DNA of 47,843 bases from an uncultured Verrucomicrobiota bacterium (GTDB taxonomy: Bacteria; Verrucomicrobiota; Verrucomicrobiia; Limisphaerales; UBA9464): assembly GCA_903880005.1 (NCBI GenBank), contig CAIRNV010000451.1:1-47843 (forward strand), given 5' to 3'. The position numbers were made by a program, and so were the translations under genes. A model generated the notes under the pieces. That model was not told the origin of the DNA. It searched no databases and saw only the letters and a program-made list of their open reading frames with translations. Position 1 is the stretch's first letter, and each line of letters starts with the position of its first letter. Below are positions 8,612 to 17,959 of this stretch, piece after piece.

Positions 8612-10324
8612 TCAATGGTCCACGACGGTCGCGCGCACGACCTCATCCACCGTGGTGAGGCCGGCCAGGACCTTGCGGGTGCCGTCCTCGCGCAGGGTGC
8701 GCATGCCCATCTCGCGCGCCTTCAGGCGCAACACGTTCGATGGGATCTTGTCGAAGATCAGCTTCCGGCCTTGGTCGTTGATGATAAAGATCTCGAAGAT
8801 GCCGAACCGGCCCTTGCAACCGGTCTTGTTGCACGTCGGGCAGCCCCGGCCCTTTTTCGGCGTGGCCGTCGCCAGCATCTCCGGCGTGATGTTCAGCGAA
8901 CGGCACTCGGCCTCGTCCAGCACCGCGGGCGCCCCGCAGTTCTTGCAGACGCGTCGCACGAGGCGCTGGGCCATCAAGCACCGGGTCGCGGAAGCCACCA
9001 AGAAGGGCTTGATGCCGATGTCGATCAAGCGCGCCACCGCGCCCGGGGCGTCGTTGGTGTGCAACGTCGAGAACACGAGGTGACCCGTCAGCGACGCGTT
9101 GATCGCGATCGTCGCCGTCTCCAAGTCGCGGATTTCCCCCAGCATGATCACGTTGGGGGACTGGCGCAGCATCGAGCGCAAGGCATGCGCGAAGGTGAAG
9201 CCGATGACCTCGTTCACCTGCACCTGGTTGATTCCCGCCAGCATGTACTCAACCGGGTCCTCCACCGTGATGATCTTGCGGTCTGGGCGGTTGATGTAGT
9301 TGAGGCAGGAGTAGAGCGTCGTCGTCTTGCCGGAGCCCGTCGGCCCCGTCACCAGCAGGATGCCGTCCGGCAGCGCGATCAACCGCTCGAACGTCTGCTG
9401 GTCATCCGCAAAGAACCCCAGCTCCGCCAAGCCCAGCCGCAGGCCGGTCTTGTCGAGGATACGCATGACGATCGACTCGCCGTGCTGCGTCGGCACGCAG
9501 TTGACGCGGAGGTCGATGGTCTTGCCGCCGACGTTGGTCTGGATACGGCCGTCCTGGGGAATCCGCCGCTCCGCGATGCTCATCCCGGACTGGATCTTGA
9601 GGCGGGCCACGATCGGGGGCTGGAGCCGCTTGGGCGGGTCCTTTTGCTCCATCATCATGCCGTCGATCCGGTACCGCACCCGGAACCGCTTGGCCATCGG
9701 CTCGAGGTGGATGTCGGACGCCCGCATCTTGAAGGCGTCCACGATGATCTGGTTGACCAGCTTGATGATCGGGGCGTCGGCGTCCACCGCCTCGCCATCC
9801 GCGCCCACGGCGCCAGTCATCTGGGTCACCTCGACCTCGCCCTCGGTGATGTCCTGGATCATCTGGGCGATCCCGCCGTCGTCGCGGCTCGCGTTGCCGT
9901 AGTACTTGGACAGCGCCGACTCAATATCGGCCGACGACGCCACGCGGAGCTCCACCGTCTTCCCAATGGCGACCTGCAACCCGTCGATGGCCTCGATGTC
10001 CGAGGGATCGCTCACGGCCACCGCCACGGCGCCGTCGTTCACCGAAACGGGCACGGCGTTGAACTTGCGCGCCACATGCCGCGGCACGGCCGCGATCACC
10101 TCGTCCGAAATGCGCAGGTCCCCGAGCTGGACGGATTCCACCCCGAAGTACGTGGCCTTGGCCACGACCACCATCGAAGGGTCCACGAGCCCTTGCTTCA
10201 CCATGGTGTCCAGCACCCCTTCGCCGGTCGATTCGGCCTCGGGTCGCGCGGCGTCCACTTGGTCATGGGTCATCAGGCCCATGTCCACCATGGTCTCGAT
10301 CAAGAAGTCATCTTTGGCAGCCAC
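8612..10324 (-). CDS. PilB/GspE-type assembly ATPase (operon-leading copy)
   Basis: This second assembly ATPase (570 aa) has the same layout as its neighbour: an N-terminal MshEN-like region (KDDFLIETMVDMGLMTHDQV onward) and an N2 domain with SDIHLEPMAKRFRVRYRIDG. The core has Walker A GPTGSGKT, Asp box TVEDPVEYML, Walker [11 protein letters not shown], His box FSTLHTNDA and zinc cysteines CKNC and CPTC. The start was placed at GTG 10324, where VAAKDDF matches the neighbour's N-terminus and a GAAGGA lies 12 bases upstream. The frame stays open upstream into a family A repeat, and an ATG near 10292 is an alternative. It is the first gene of the four-gene operon. Which copy extends the pilus and which serves secretion cannot be told from sequence. 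Confidence 0.92.
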   Translation of the reverse strand: MAAKDDFLIETMVDMGLMTHDQVDAARPEAESTGEGVLDTMVKQGLVDPSMVVVAKATYFGVESVQLGDLRISDEVIAAVPRHVARKFNAVPVSVNDGAVAVAVSDPSDIEAIDGLQVAIGKTVELRVASSADIESALSKYYGNASRDDGGIAQMIQDITEGEVEVTQMTGAVGADGEAVDADAPIIKLVNQIIVDAFKMRASDIHLEPMAKRFRVRYRIDGMMMEQKDPPKRLQPPIVARLKIQSGMSIAERRIPQDGRIQTNVGGKTIDLRVNCVPTQHGESIVMRILDKTGLRLGLAELGFFADDQQTFERLIALPDGILLVTGPTGSGKTTTLYSCLNYINRPDRKIITVEDPVEYMLAGINQVQVNEVIGFTFAHALRSMLRQSPNVIMLGEIRDLETATIAINASLTGHLVFSTLHTNDAPGAVARLIDIGIKPFLVASATRCLMAQRLVRRVCKNCGAPAVLDEAECRSLNITPEMLATATPKKGRGCPTCNKTGCKGRFGIFEIFIINDQGRKLIFDKIPSNVLRLKAREMGMRTLREDGTRKVLAGLTTVDEVVRATVVDH

Positions 10325-10462
10325 AACGTAAAAAGGTCCTTCAACCTCGGCTCGCTTTACTCGGCGCGGGGAAGAACGGGCGTGAGTAAACGGCCCCGCC
10401 GCTCCCAAAGTCAAACGCGGACCACGTCGTGACCCGATTTCAACCTCCCGCGAAGGACAAAA

Positions 10463-10626
10463 CCGGGACGATTCGGTTGGGAGGGAAATGATTGCGAAGC
10501 AGATGCTTCCGCAGGCCGAGGAGCGAGCGAGGCGCGGGCCGGCACGAGGCCCGTCACGAGCGAACGACGAAGGATTTGCGCAAGCAGATCCAGCAAGCAC
10601 GACCGACCCAACGGAATCGTTCCGGC
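10463..10626 (+). repeat. Family A palindromic element, copy 2
   Basis: This is a near-complete ~164-bp copy. The left arm CCGGGACGATTCGGTTGGG and right arm CCCAACGGAATCGTTCCGG bracket the shared interior (GAAGCAGATGCTTCCGCAGG, CGGGCC/GGCCCG core, TTTGCGCAAGCAGATCCAGC). It lies in the 378-bp gap between the pilB-like start (10324) and the symporter stop (10703), 76 bp beyond the symporter stop. The rest of that gap shows nothing recognisable beyond probable promoter DNA for the pilus operon. Confidence 0.88.
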
Positions 10627-10702
10627 GAAGCACCGCGCCCCGTCCGCCGCGTTGGTCGTGATGCGTGCATCGTCTCCCAGGGCAGCCCGCCTGTTGCCGC
10701 CT

Positions 10703-12166
10703 TCACGCCTCGTCCCGGGTCCGGGCCAACGCCATCAACCCCATGACGGTCAGCACCGCGTTCACCAGCAGCAGCTCGGTGCCAAACCGATAGCCGCCGA
10801 GCCACCGTGCCGAGTTCGCGGACATCCAGCCGCACGCCATCGGGGCCGCCACGCAGACCACCGGCAACCACGGCCCTCCCACGCGAGCCCGCGTGCCCAG
10901 CCCCAGCACGAACAACCCCAGCAACGGCCCGTACGTGTAGCTCGCCATCCCCATCACCAGGTCGATCACCGGCACCGTCCCGCCCTGGTACGCGCGCAGC
11001 ACCAGGATCACCCACAGCAACACCACCGCGAAGCCCACGTGCACCCGGCGACGCACCCGCCCCTTGGCCGCCTCGTCCAGGTCCCCCCGTTGCTCCAGCC
11101 GAAGGAAGTCAAAGCAGAAGGACGTCGTGAGCGTCGTCAGGACCGAATCCGCGCTGTTGAAGGTCGCCGCGGTCAACCCCACCACGAAGACCACGGCCGC
11201 CATCGTCCCCAGGTGATGCAACGCCAGCGTGGGAAACACCTGGTCCGTCGCCGTCGGCAACACGATCCCCCGATCCCGCGCATGCGCATGCAGGAGCCAC
11301 CCCATCCACAGGAAGCACAGGTTCACGGGCACCTGCACCAACGCGAACGCGTACAGGTTCTTTCGCGCCTGGCCGGCATCCGGGCACGACAGGCTCTTCT
11401 GCATGTTGTTCTGGTCCAGCCCCGTCATCACCACCGTGATCGCCGCACCCGCGAGGAACTGCTTCCAAAAATATCCCGGCGACCGCCAGTCCCAGTCGAA
11501 GACCCGTGTCAGGTCGCTGTCCCAAGCCCGGGCCAGCAACGCGCCCGGCCCCAGCCCCAGCTCGTGGCAGATCACGACGACCGTCAGCAACAACCCCAGC
11601 AGCAAGAACCCGCTCTGCAACGTGTCCGTCCACACCAACGTCCGGATCCCTCCCCGGATCGTGTACGCAAGGATCAGCGCCAGGATGCAGGGCACCGCCA
11701 CCCCGAAGGGAATCCCCAGCGGCCCGAACACGAACCTCTGGAATACCTCCGCCGCCAGGAACAACCGCGCCGAAGCCCCCAACACGCGCGACACCAAGAA
11801 AATCGCGGCCCCCGTCCTCTGGGCCGTGGCCCCAAACCGCTGGCCGAGGTAGCCGTAGATGGAGGTGAGCCCGAGCCGGTAATACAGGGGCATCAACACC
11901 TCCGCGATGACGACGTACCCCAGCACGTACCCCAGCACCATCTGGAAGTACCCGAACGCATGGGTCGCCACCTTTCCCGGTACCGAGATGTACGTGACGC
12001 CCGAGAGGGAGTCGCCGATCAAGCCGAACGCCACCACCCACCAGCGCGACTGGCGATTCCCCAGGAAGTACCCGGACGCATCCGCCCCGCGCCCCGTCCA
12101 CCACGCCACCGCGCAGACCGCGCCGAAGTAGGCCACCGCCACGGCCAGGATCAGCCAAGGATTCAT
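10703..12166 (-). CDS. Sodium:solute symporter (SSS family)
   Basis: This is an inner-membrane secondary transporter of the sodium/solute symporter family. The 487-aa protein starts at ATG 12166, preceded by a strong GGTGGGGGG ribosome binding site, and has about 13 hydrophobic segments. Family signs include WWVVAFGLIGDSLSGVTYIS near the N-terminus (sodium-site region), YLGQRFGATAQRTGA, TIRGGIRTLVWTDTLQ and TGLDQNNMQKSLSCPD. The segment VGLTAATFNSADSVLTTLTT matches the conserved NSADS... region of the fold. The substrate is unknown; sugars, sialic acid, proline or pantothenate are all transported within the family. It stands alone on the minus strand between two repeat-bearing gaps. Confidence 0.92.
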   Translation of the reverse strand: MNPWLILAVAVAYFGAVCAVAWWTGRGADASGYFLGNRQSRWWVVAFGLIGDSLSGVTYISVPGKVATHAFGYFQMVLGYVLGYVVIAEVLMPLYYRLGLTSIYGYLGQRFGATAQRTGAAIFLVSRVLGASARLFLAAEVFQRFVFGPLGIPFGVAVPCILALILAYTIRGGIRTLVWTDTLQSGFLLLGLLLTVVVICHELGLGPGALLARAWDSDLTRVFDWDWRSPGYFWKQFLAGAAITVVMTGLDQNNMQKSLSCPDAGQARKNLYAFALVQVPVNLCFLWMGWLLHAHARDRGIVLPTATDQVFPTLALHHLGTMAAVVFVVGLTAATFNSADSVLTTLTTSFCFDFLRLEQRGDLDEAAKGRVRRRVHVGFAVVLLWVILVLRAYQGGTVPVIDLVMGMASYTYGPLLGLFVLGLGTRARVGGPWLPVVCVAAPMACGWMSANSARWLGGYRFGTELLLVNAVLTVMGLMALARTRDEA

Positions 12167-12246
12167 CGTGCCCCCCCACCCTGCCCCAGAACCGCGCCGC
12201 AGGGCAGCCCCATCTTCCCGCGCATGCGATGCGGCGGGTCGGCACA

Positions 12247-12310
12247 TCCCGAAGTTGTGGGTGATCCCGAAACCGTCGTGGGCACGCCGGGACGATTCAG
12301 TTGGATCGTC
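12247..12310. repeat. Remnants of family B and family A elements
   Basis: The stretch from CATCCCGAAGTTGTGGG through GATCCCGAAACCGTCGTGGG matches one arm of the family B element at 29344. It is followed directly by GCCGGGACGATTCAGTTGGA, a family A terminal arm. No partner arms follow, so this looks like two decayed or nested elements in the 238-bp gap upstream of the symporter. Confidence 0.55.
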
Positions 12311-12404
12311 ACGCCCAAGGTGACGCCGAAGCGGGTGCAGCCCGAGCGTGAAGCAAGTGAGGGGCGCGGCGGATATTCCCCCAGGCCGGCGGGCGCCGGG
12401 TGCA

Positions 12405-13415
12405 TCAAGGCGTCGCCGACCCGCCGACGAACTCCACGTCGGCGCTCAACTCCGGCGTCAGGTAACGGTCGGGGACCTTGACCTTGACCTTCACCTGCAA
12501 CGTCCCCTTCTGGCGGCTCGCCTCCGGCGCGATCTCCGCCACGGTCGCCTCATATCGCCGGTCCCGGTACGCCTGGGGCGTCACCACGCAACGCTGCCCC
12601 AACCGCACCTTCGCGAGGTCGGACTCCCCCAGGTCCACCTCCACTTGCAGTTCCCCGAGGTCCGCCACCGCCAGCAGCGAGGTGGAGGGGCCACGGCCGG
12701 TGCCAAAGGACTGCGGCGTCACCAACTCCTGGGCATCCACCATGCGCTCCAGCACCACGCCATCCACGGGAGACCGGATCGTGCACCAATCCAGCCACGT
12801 CTCCAGCAACCGTCGCGCGCCCTCGACCTGCCGCAGCGTGGCCTCCGCCGAGGCCAGCGCGAGGCCGGCGTCGTCGAGCACCTTTTGCATCTCCACCTGG
12901 TTGCGGACGAGGTCGGTCGCGCGACGCACGTCCATGCGTGCCTTGTCCACGGCGACCTTCGCCACGGCGACCTGGCCGTCGTTCTCCGCGAGCCGTGCGC
13001 GGTACTCGGAGTCGTCGAGGAGGACCACCACCTGGCCGTTTGTGACGGCGTCGCCCTTCCTCACCCCGATCCACTTCACCACCCCCATGAAGCGGGGGCT
13101 CAGCTCGATGCGTTCGCGGGCCACGATGTAGCCCTGGGCGGTCAGGATCGAACCCTCCACGCGGCCCGTCGCCTGCGAGGCTCCCGCCGTCGTCTGCGGC
13201 CCCGCGCCCGTGGGTGCGGCGTTGGTGCCCGACTTCATCCGGAGATCCCTGGGCGTCGCATGGGTGCGATTGTCGTCCCCGGGCCTGGGCAAGGCCAGCC
13301 ACGCAACCCAGGCGACCACGACCCCCACCACGGCGAGGATCCAGCCCAGGGGCCCGCCACGGCGTTGCTTCTGGTGCGAGGCGATTCGGAGACGTTCGAG
13401 GGGATCTTGGCTCAT
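12405..13415 (-). CDS. HlyD/MacA-type periplasmic adaptor of an ABC exporter
   Basis: This membrane-fusion protein should link the ABC permeases to the periplasm or outer membrane. The 336-aa protein starts at ATG 13415 (MSQDPLERLRIAS), has one N-terminal membrane anchor (GWILAVVGVVVAWVAWLAL, about 27-45), then a lipoyl half (GYIVARERIELSPRFMGVVK, KGDAVTNGQVVVLLDDSEYRA). An alpha-hairpin follows (ARLAENDGQVAVAKVAVDKA to VEGARRLLETW), then the second lipoyl half IRSPVDGVVLERMVD and beta-barrel domains to the C-terminus. Its start overlaps the stop of the upstream permease by 4 bp (ATGA), which shows tight translational coupling. The substrate is unknown. Confidence 0.92.
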   Translation of the reverse strand: MSQDPLERLRIASHQKQRRGGPLGWILAVVGVVVAWVAWLALPRPGDDNRTHATPRDLRMKSGTNAAPTGAGPQTTAGASQATGRVEGSILTAQGYIVARERIELSPRFMGVVKWIGVRKGDAVTNGQVVVLLDDSEYRARLAENDGQVAVAKVAVDKARMDVRRATDLVRNQVEMQKVLDDAGLALASAEATLRQVEGARRLLETWLDWCTIRSPVDGVVLERMVDAQELVTPQSFGTGRGPSTSLLAVADLGELQVEVDLGESDLAKVRLGQRCVVTPQAYRDRRYEATVAEIAPEASRQKGTLQVKVKVKVPDRYLTPELSADVEFVGGSATP

Positions 13416-14665
13416 GCGCTCTTCAATGCGGAGATGACCGGCGTGCGTGCCGCCCGCAGGGCCGGCAGCAGGCTTCCAGCCAGACCGATGGCCACTGCGA
13501 ATGCAAGCCCCAGGCCCATCAGGTCTGGCGTCACGCGAAACTGGAAGACGGTCTCCGCGAACGACTGGAAGTCCAGCGTCCCCGTCGCCAGCCCGTTCGT
13601 GAATCGCGCCAACCCGCAGCCCAGCAAGCCGCCGGCGGCCGAGAGGCATGCGCCCTCCACCATGAAGCACGCCACGACGGCCCGACGCGAGTAGCCCAGG
13701 ACACGCAGCGTGCCGATCTCGCGCGTCCGCGCCGCCACGCTCGCGTACATCGTGTTCATCGCCGCGAACACCGCCCCCACGGACATGGCCACCCCGAGGA
13801 CCGCCGCGATGTACTTGATGGGCTTCGCCGTCATCGTTTGCTTCGAGTAGTACTCCACCTCGTTCTCGGCCCGCAGCGAGAACCGCCGGTCCCCCTCGAT
13901 CCTCGCCGCCAACACCTTGGCCGCCGCCGGGTCCGTCGGGCGCATCAGGAGGCTGGAGTACGGTTCCCGGTCAAACACCGCGCGCGCCTCGTCGGCATCC
14001 ATCCAGGCCTCGGAGTCAAACGCGCTGCCGCCCCCGTCGAAGTGCCCCACCACCCGCAGGCGCGCCCGCCCCGCCTTCACCTCACCCCCCATTCCAAAGT
14101 CCCGGAACCGCCGCGACAACGAACGCGCCACGACCACCTCGCGCCGGCCCGGCTCAAACCACCGGCCCTCCACCAGGCGCACCTGGGGACGCAGCTCCAT
14201 GCCCGAGGCGGTCACGCCGCGCACCAAGGCGTTGGCCTCCCCGGGCCCCTGCGACCGCGCCGACGAGATGATCGCGACCACCTCGGCCGAGATCACGGGC
14301 CGCCCGGCGGCGTTGCGGGCGAGGCCCTCGAAGGACTCGATGATCCGGAACTGCTCCCTCGTGACCAGGCTGCCGGACTCCGCCTGGGACCCCTTCCGCA
14401 CCACCAGCAAGTTGTCCGGGTCGCCCGTGCTGGCCGAGCTCGCCTCGATCCCGCGAGCCATCGCCCGAAGGGCGACGAACACCGCCACGACCGCCGCGAT
14501 CCCCAGCACCGTCGCCACCGAGGACCGCCATCGAACCACGACGTTGCGCAGGTTGTACTGGATGGGAAGCCCCGCCAGCCGCGCAAGCCATGACATCAGG
14601 CCAAACGCCGCCGCGACGCCGCCCGCCAGCCCCAGCCATCCCCATGCCTCGCCTCCCGTGCCCAT
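13412..14665 (-). CDS. FtsX/MacB-type ABC permease (second)
   Basis: This is an inner-membrane permease of the MacB/LolC/FtsX fold. The 417-aa protein has two N-terminal hydrophobic stretches (GWLGLAGGVAAAFGLMSWL and the helix VATVLGIAAVVAVFVALRA), a large periplasmic domain (about 70-270) and three C-terminal membrane helices. The cytoplasmic coupling signature ARTREIGTLRVLGYSRRAVV is present, and the C-terminus GSLLPALRAARTPVISALKS matches the FtsX family. It follows the first permease by 8 bp and overlaps the adaptor by 4 bp. The two permeases are separate polypeptides rather than one MacB fusion, so they may form a heterodimer. Confidence 0.93.
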   Translation of the reverse strand: MGTGGEAWGWLGLAGGVAAAFGLMSWLARLAGLPIQYNLRNVVVRWRSSVATVLGIAAVVAVFVALRAMARGIEASSASTGDPDNLLVVRKGSQAESGSLVTREQFRIIESFEGLARNAAGRPVISAEVVAIISSARSQGPGEANALVRGVTASGMELRPQVRLVEGRWFEPGRREVVVARSLSRRFRDFGMGGEVKAGRARLRVVGHFDGGGSAFDSEAWMDADEARAVFDREPYSSLLMRPTDPAAAKVLAARIEGDRRFSLRAENEVEYYSKQTMTAKPIKYIAAVLGVAMSVGAVFAAMNTMYASVAARTREIGTLRVLGYSRRAVVACFMVEGACLSAAGGLLGCGLARFTNGLATGTLDFQSFAETVFQFRVTPDLMGLGLAFAVAIGLAGSLLPALRAARTPVISALKSA

Positions 14666-14673
14666 GCGCGCCT

Positions 14674-15819
14674 TCAGTCCAGCGTCTTCAAGCCCGAGAC
14701 CACGCTCATCCGTCCCACGGAGATCGCCGGGCCCAGCGACGCCACGATCCCCAGCAACGCCGCCACGACGCCCGCCGTCGCCATGATCCGCGGCGTCACC
14801 TCAAAGACGATGAAGATGCCGCCCGTGAGCCTTTGGATGTCCAGGAGCGTCCAGGCCGCCCAGGCGCCCCCAATCCCCACGGCGCCCCCCAGCGCCGACA
14901 ATCCAAACCCCTCCGCCAAGATGAAGCCCAGCAGGTCGCGCCGCTTGTATCCCAGCGCCTTCAACACCGCCATCTCCCGGAACCTCTCGCGAATCGTCAT
15001 GCTCATCGTGCTCGCCGACACCAACGCCAACGTGAAGACGATCACCCCGTTCACCGTGCGTATCAGCGCCGCCACGTTTCCCAGCATCCCCACGAAGCCC
15101 ATCTGGAACGCCCGCTCGCTCTCCGCACGCACCTCCGCCGCCGTGTTTGCAAACCTCCCGTCGATCGCCGCGATCACCCCCGGGACCTTCTCCGCCGACT
15201 CCACCCTCAAGTACCACGTCCCCACCGTCCCAAGGTCCCCCGTCAGCTCATCCAGCAGCTTGTGGTGAAAAAACACCCCCCGGTCGTCCACCGTCCCCTC
15301 AAACACGGCCGCAATCCGCAGGTCGAGGTCGCACGGGTAGAACGTCCCCCGAAACTTCATCCGGTCGCCCACCTTCAACCCGTACCGCTTCATCGTGTCG
15401 CGCCCCACCATGCAGCTCGTCCGGTCCTTCTCCCACGCGTCGTAGTCGCCCCCCGAGACGCGCCCTTCCACGAGCAATGAACGGAACCGCCGCGGCTCCA
15501 CGGCGAACTGAGCGAAGCTCGTGAACTCCTCGTCGTTGTATTGGCCCCCGAAGTACGTGAACGGCGTCACGGCCACGATCCCGGGGATGCGCTCGATCTC
15601 CGCCAACTGACGCGCCGGCAAGGGCTGGACCAACGACACCTTGTTGCGCGCGATGATCCGGAGCGACGCCCCCTCGGATTCCGGCGGCACCGTCAACTCG
15701 CGCTGCAACGTCATCATGCTCGTCAGCAACGCCGCGCTCACCGCCACGCTCGACACCGTCAGCACCGATCGCCTCGGGTTCCTCAGCGCGTTCTTCAGGA
15801 TGAACGTCCACGTTGTCAC
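14674..15819 (-). CDS. FtsX/MacB-type ABC permease (first)
   Basis: This inner-membrane permease (381 aa) pairs with the next gene. The start was set at GTG 15819 because VTTWTFILKNALRNPRRSVL is the standard MacB-family N-terminus and the GTGA overlaps the ATPase stop by 4 bp; the open frame upstream is a shadow of the ATPase gene. It contains an N-terminal helix (VLTVSSVAVSAALLTSMMTL), a periplasmic domain with FTYFGGQYNDEE, and three C-terminal helices. The coupling motif is IRERFREMAVLKALGYKRRD. Order and overlaps indicate one operon: ATPase, permease, permease, adaptor. Confidence 0.93.
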   Translation of the reverse strand: MTTWTFILKNALRNPRRSVLTVSSVAVSAALLTSMMTLQRELTVPPESEGASLRIIARNKVSLVQPLPARQLAEIERIPGIVAVTPFTYFGGQYNDEEFTSFAQFAVEPRRFRSLLVEGRVSGGDYDAWEKDRTSCMVGRDTMKRYGLKVGDRMKFRGTFYPCDLDLRIAAVFEGTVDDRGVFFHHKLLDELTGDLGTVGTWYLRVESAEKVPGVIAAIDGRFANTAAEVRAESERAFQMGFVGMLGNVAALIRTVNGVIVFTLALVSASTMSMTIRERFREMAVLKALGYKRRDLLGFILAEGFGLSALGGAVGIGGAWAAWTLLDIQRLTGGIFIVFEVTPRIMATAGVVAALLGIVASLGPAISVGRMSVVSGLKTLD

Positions 15820-16523
15820 GGCACGATCTCGCCCTTCTCCAGGTGCAGGCTCCGCGTCCCATACGCCGCCGCCTTCGGGTCGTGCGTGACCATGATCACC
15901 GTCTTCCCGGCGTCCCGCGCCAACGACGCCAGGATCCCCAGCACATCCGTCGCCGACTTCGCGTCCAGGTTTCCCGTGGGCTCGTCCGCCACGACCAACA
16001 CCGGGTCCGTCACCAACGCCCTCGCAATCGCCACCCGCTGCTGCTGCCCGCCCGACAATTGGTCCGGCCGGTGGTGCATCCGGTCCCCCAGCCCCACCAA
16101 CTCCAAAGCCGCCCGCACCTGCTCCCTCCGCTGCGCCCGGCCCAACCGCGTCAACATCAGGGGCAACTCCACGTTCTCCGCCGCCGTCAGCACCGGGATC
16201 AGGTTGAAGCTCTGGAACACAAAGCCCACGTACTGGTTCCGCCACTCCGCGAGGTCCGACTCGTCCAGGTTCCCCACGTTGATCCCCTGCACCTCCACCT
16301 CCCCGGACGTGGGCCGGTCGATCCCCGCCACAATGTGCAGCAACGTGGACTTGCCGGACCCGGATGGCCCCATCAGCGCCACGAACTCCCCGGGTTGGAT
16401 GTCCACCGACACCGCGTTCAGGGCCGTCACGTCGATGTCCCCCTGCCGATAAACCTTCGACAGGGACCGAACCCTCACAATCGGGTCCTTCTTCGTGCTT
16501 GTCGGGGGAGGCGGCGTGTTCAC
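15816..16523 (-). CDS. MacB/LolD-type ABC transporter ATPase
   Basis: This cytoplasmic ATPase energises the two FtsX-type permeases downstream. Its motifs are all canonical: Walker A GPSGSGKST, Q-loop VFQSFNLIPVLTAAENV, signature LSGGQQQRVAIARAL, Walker B VLVVADEPTGNLD and H-loop MVTHD. The start is uncertain. GTG 16523 (VNTPPPPTSTKK, 235 aa) keeps the full first strand IVRVRSLSKVY. GTG 16478 (220 aa) is preceded by a good AAGAAGGA ribosome binding site 7 bases away but trims that strand. It begins 25 bp after gcvT ends on the same strand, so it may be co-transcribed with gcvT. Confidence 0.93.
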   Translation of the reverse strand: MNTPPPPTSTKKDPIVRVRSLSKVYRQGDIDVTALNAVSVDIQPGEFVALMGPSGSGKSTLLHIVAGIDRPTSGEVEVQGINVGNLDESDLAEWRNQYVGFVFQSFNLIPVLTAAENVELPLMLTRLGRAQRREQVRAALELVGLGDRMHHRPDQLSGGQQQRVAIARALVTDPVLVVADEPTGNLDAKSATDVLGILASLARDAGKTVIMVTHDPKAAAYGTRSLHLEKGEIVP

Positions 16524-16548
16524 AACCCGTGATGCAGTGGCCCGGGCC

Positions 16549-17688
16549 TTACTTCTTGTACAACGGCTTGCGGGCCACCTCCGCCGCATGGCGCGTACCC
16601 CGGATCTCCACCTCCAACACGGTGCCCGGAGCCGACAACGCCGGCGGCACGTAGGCCATCCCGATGCCAGCCCCCAAGGAAGGGCTCTGGGTGCCGCTCA
16701 CCACCACGCCCACCTTTTCCCCGCCCGACCACATCGCGTACCCCGGTCGCGGCGGAGCCGACCGCCCCGTCATCCGGAACGCCACGCACTTCTTGCCCAC
16801 GCCCTCGGACTTCTGGCGCGCAAGGACCGTCCGCCCGGCGAACTCGCCCTTGTCCCAGCTCACAAAATACCCAAGGCCCGCCTCCATCGGCGTGGTCGCC
16901 TCGTCCAGCTCGTGCCCGTACAGGGGGTACCCCATCTCCGTCCGCAACGTGTCCCGCGCGCCGAGCCCGGCGGGGACCAACCCGTGTGGCCGCCCCGCGT
17001 CCAGCAAGCGCTGCCAAACCGCCTCCACCGCGCCCGATGGGACGACCACCTCAAAGCCATCCTCACCCGTGTAGCCTGTCCGAGCCACCCATGCGTCCAC
17101 GCCATCCAGGGCCCAGCACCCCAACTCGTTCTTCTTCAGGTCCAGCACGGATCCCACCCTTGCCCCGCCCGTGGAAGGCCCGGGGAACACCGACCCGATG
17201 AACGCCACCACCGCCGGCCCTTGCACGGCCACCGCCGCCATGACGCCCGAGGCATCCTCGACTTCCGCCCCGCCGCCCGCGAAGCCCGCCAAACGCCGTT
17301 GCATCCAATCCACGTCCACGTCCGCTCGCGAGGCATTGATGACCAGCAGGTATTCCTCGGCGCCCGTCCGGTACACATAGAGGTCGTCCACCACGCCGCC
17401 GTCGTCGCGGCACATCAACGTGTACTGGGCTTGCCCGACGCACAGCTTCCGGACGTCGTTCGTCAACGTCGCGTTCAGGAACGCCTCCGCCCGCGGCCCG
17501 CGCACCCATGCCTCGCCCATGTGGCTGATGTCGAAGATTCCCGCCGCGCGCCGCACCGCATGGTGCTCGTCCACGATGGACGTGTACTGCACCGGCATGT
17601 CCCAGCCCCCGAACTCGATCAATCGCGCGCCGAGCCGTTGGTGCGCCCCATGCAACGGGGTCTTGCGAAGTGTGCCTGTCGATTCCAT
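16549..17688 (-). CDS. gcvT: Glycine cleavage system T protein (aminomethyltransferase)
   Basis: GcvT transfers the methylene group from aminomethyl-lipoyl GcvH to tetrahydrofolate and releases ammonia. The 379-aa protein (family about 365) shows [41 protein letters not shown], the folate-site region [12 protein letters not shown] with the following [29 protein letters not shown] and the C-terminal [19 protein letters not shown] 17688 was chosen because [13 protein letters not shown] fits the family; the frame is open further upstream, with another ATG near 17748. No GcvH or GcvP is in the window. A search of the 5' region for glycine-riboswitch sequence found nothing convincing. Confidence 0.96.
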   Translation of the reverse strand: MESTGTLRKTPLHGAHQRLGARLIEFGGWDMPVQYTSIVDEHHAVRRAAGIFDISHMGEAWVRGPRAEAFLNATLTNDVRKLCVGQAQYTLMCRDDGGVVDDLYVYRTGAEEYLLVINASRADVDVDWMQRRLAGFAGGGAEVEDASGVMAAVAVQGPAVVAFIGSVFPGPSTGGARVGSVLDLKKNELGCWALDGVDAWVARTGYTGEDGFEVVVPSGAVEAVWQRLLDAGRPHGLVPAGLGARDTLRTEMGYPLYGHELDEATTPMEAGLGYFVSWDKGEFAGRTVLARQKSEGVGKKCVAFRMTGRSAPPRPGYAMWSGGEKVGVVVSGTQSPSLGAGIGMAYVPPALSAPGTVLEVEIRGTRHAAEVARKPLYKK

Positions 17689-17959
17689 GACCCGCCGACC
17701 CTGCCCCGGAAGCACCTCCGCCGCGACCCCATTCTGCGAAGCCTTCATGCGCGAAAGCGCGTTTCCACCGCATCTCCCAACCGGTACGCGGCCCATCGCA
17801 TGCCATGCGTGCATGCAGCGGGAATGGAGATGGGCCCAGCCTCGCCCTGCGCCGACCCATCGCCCCTCCAAAAATGCACCTTGCCTCGGGCATTCCGATT
17901 CCCAAGATGCCCGCCCGGCCCCGGGTCAGAGCCATTGCCAGGGGCTCGGTTGTCGTTGC

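Noticed and set aside
4305-10432. Long plus-strand open frames opposite the pilus operon (523, 319 and 1004 aa)
   Set aside because: They are His/Asp/Val-rich antisense frames of pilC, pilB and pilT with no domains.
17689-17959. Glycine riboswitch upstream of gcvT
   Set aside because: The leader lacks the GGAGAG-type core and paired aptamer layout; only short GC hairpins such as GCGCGAAAGCGC were seen.
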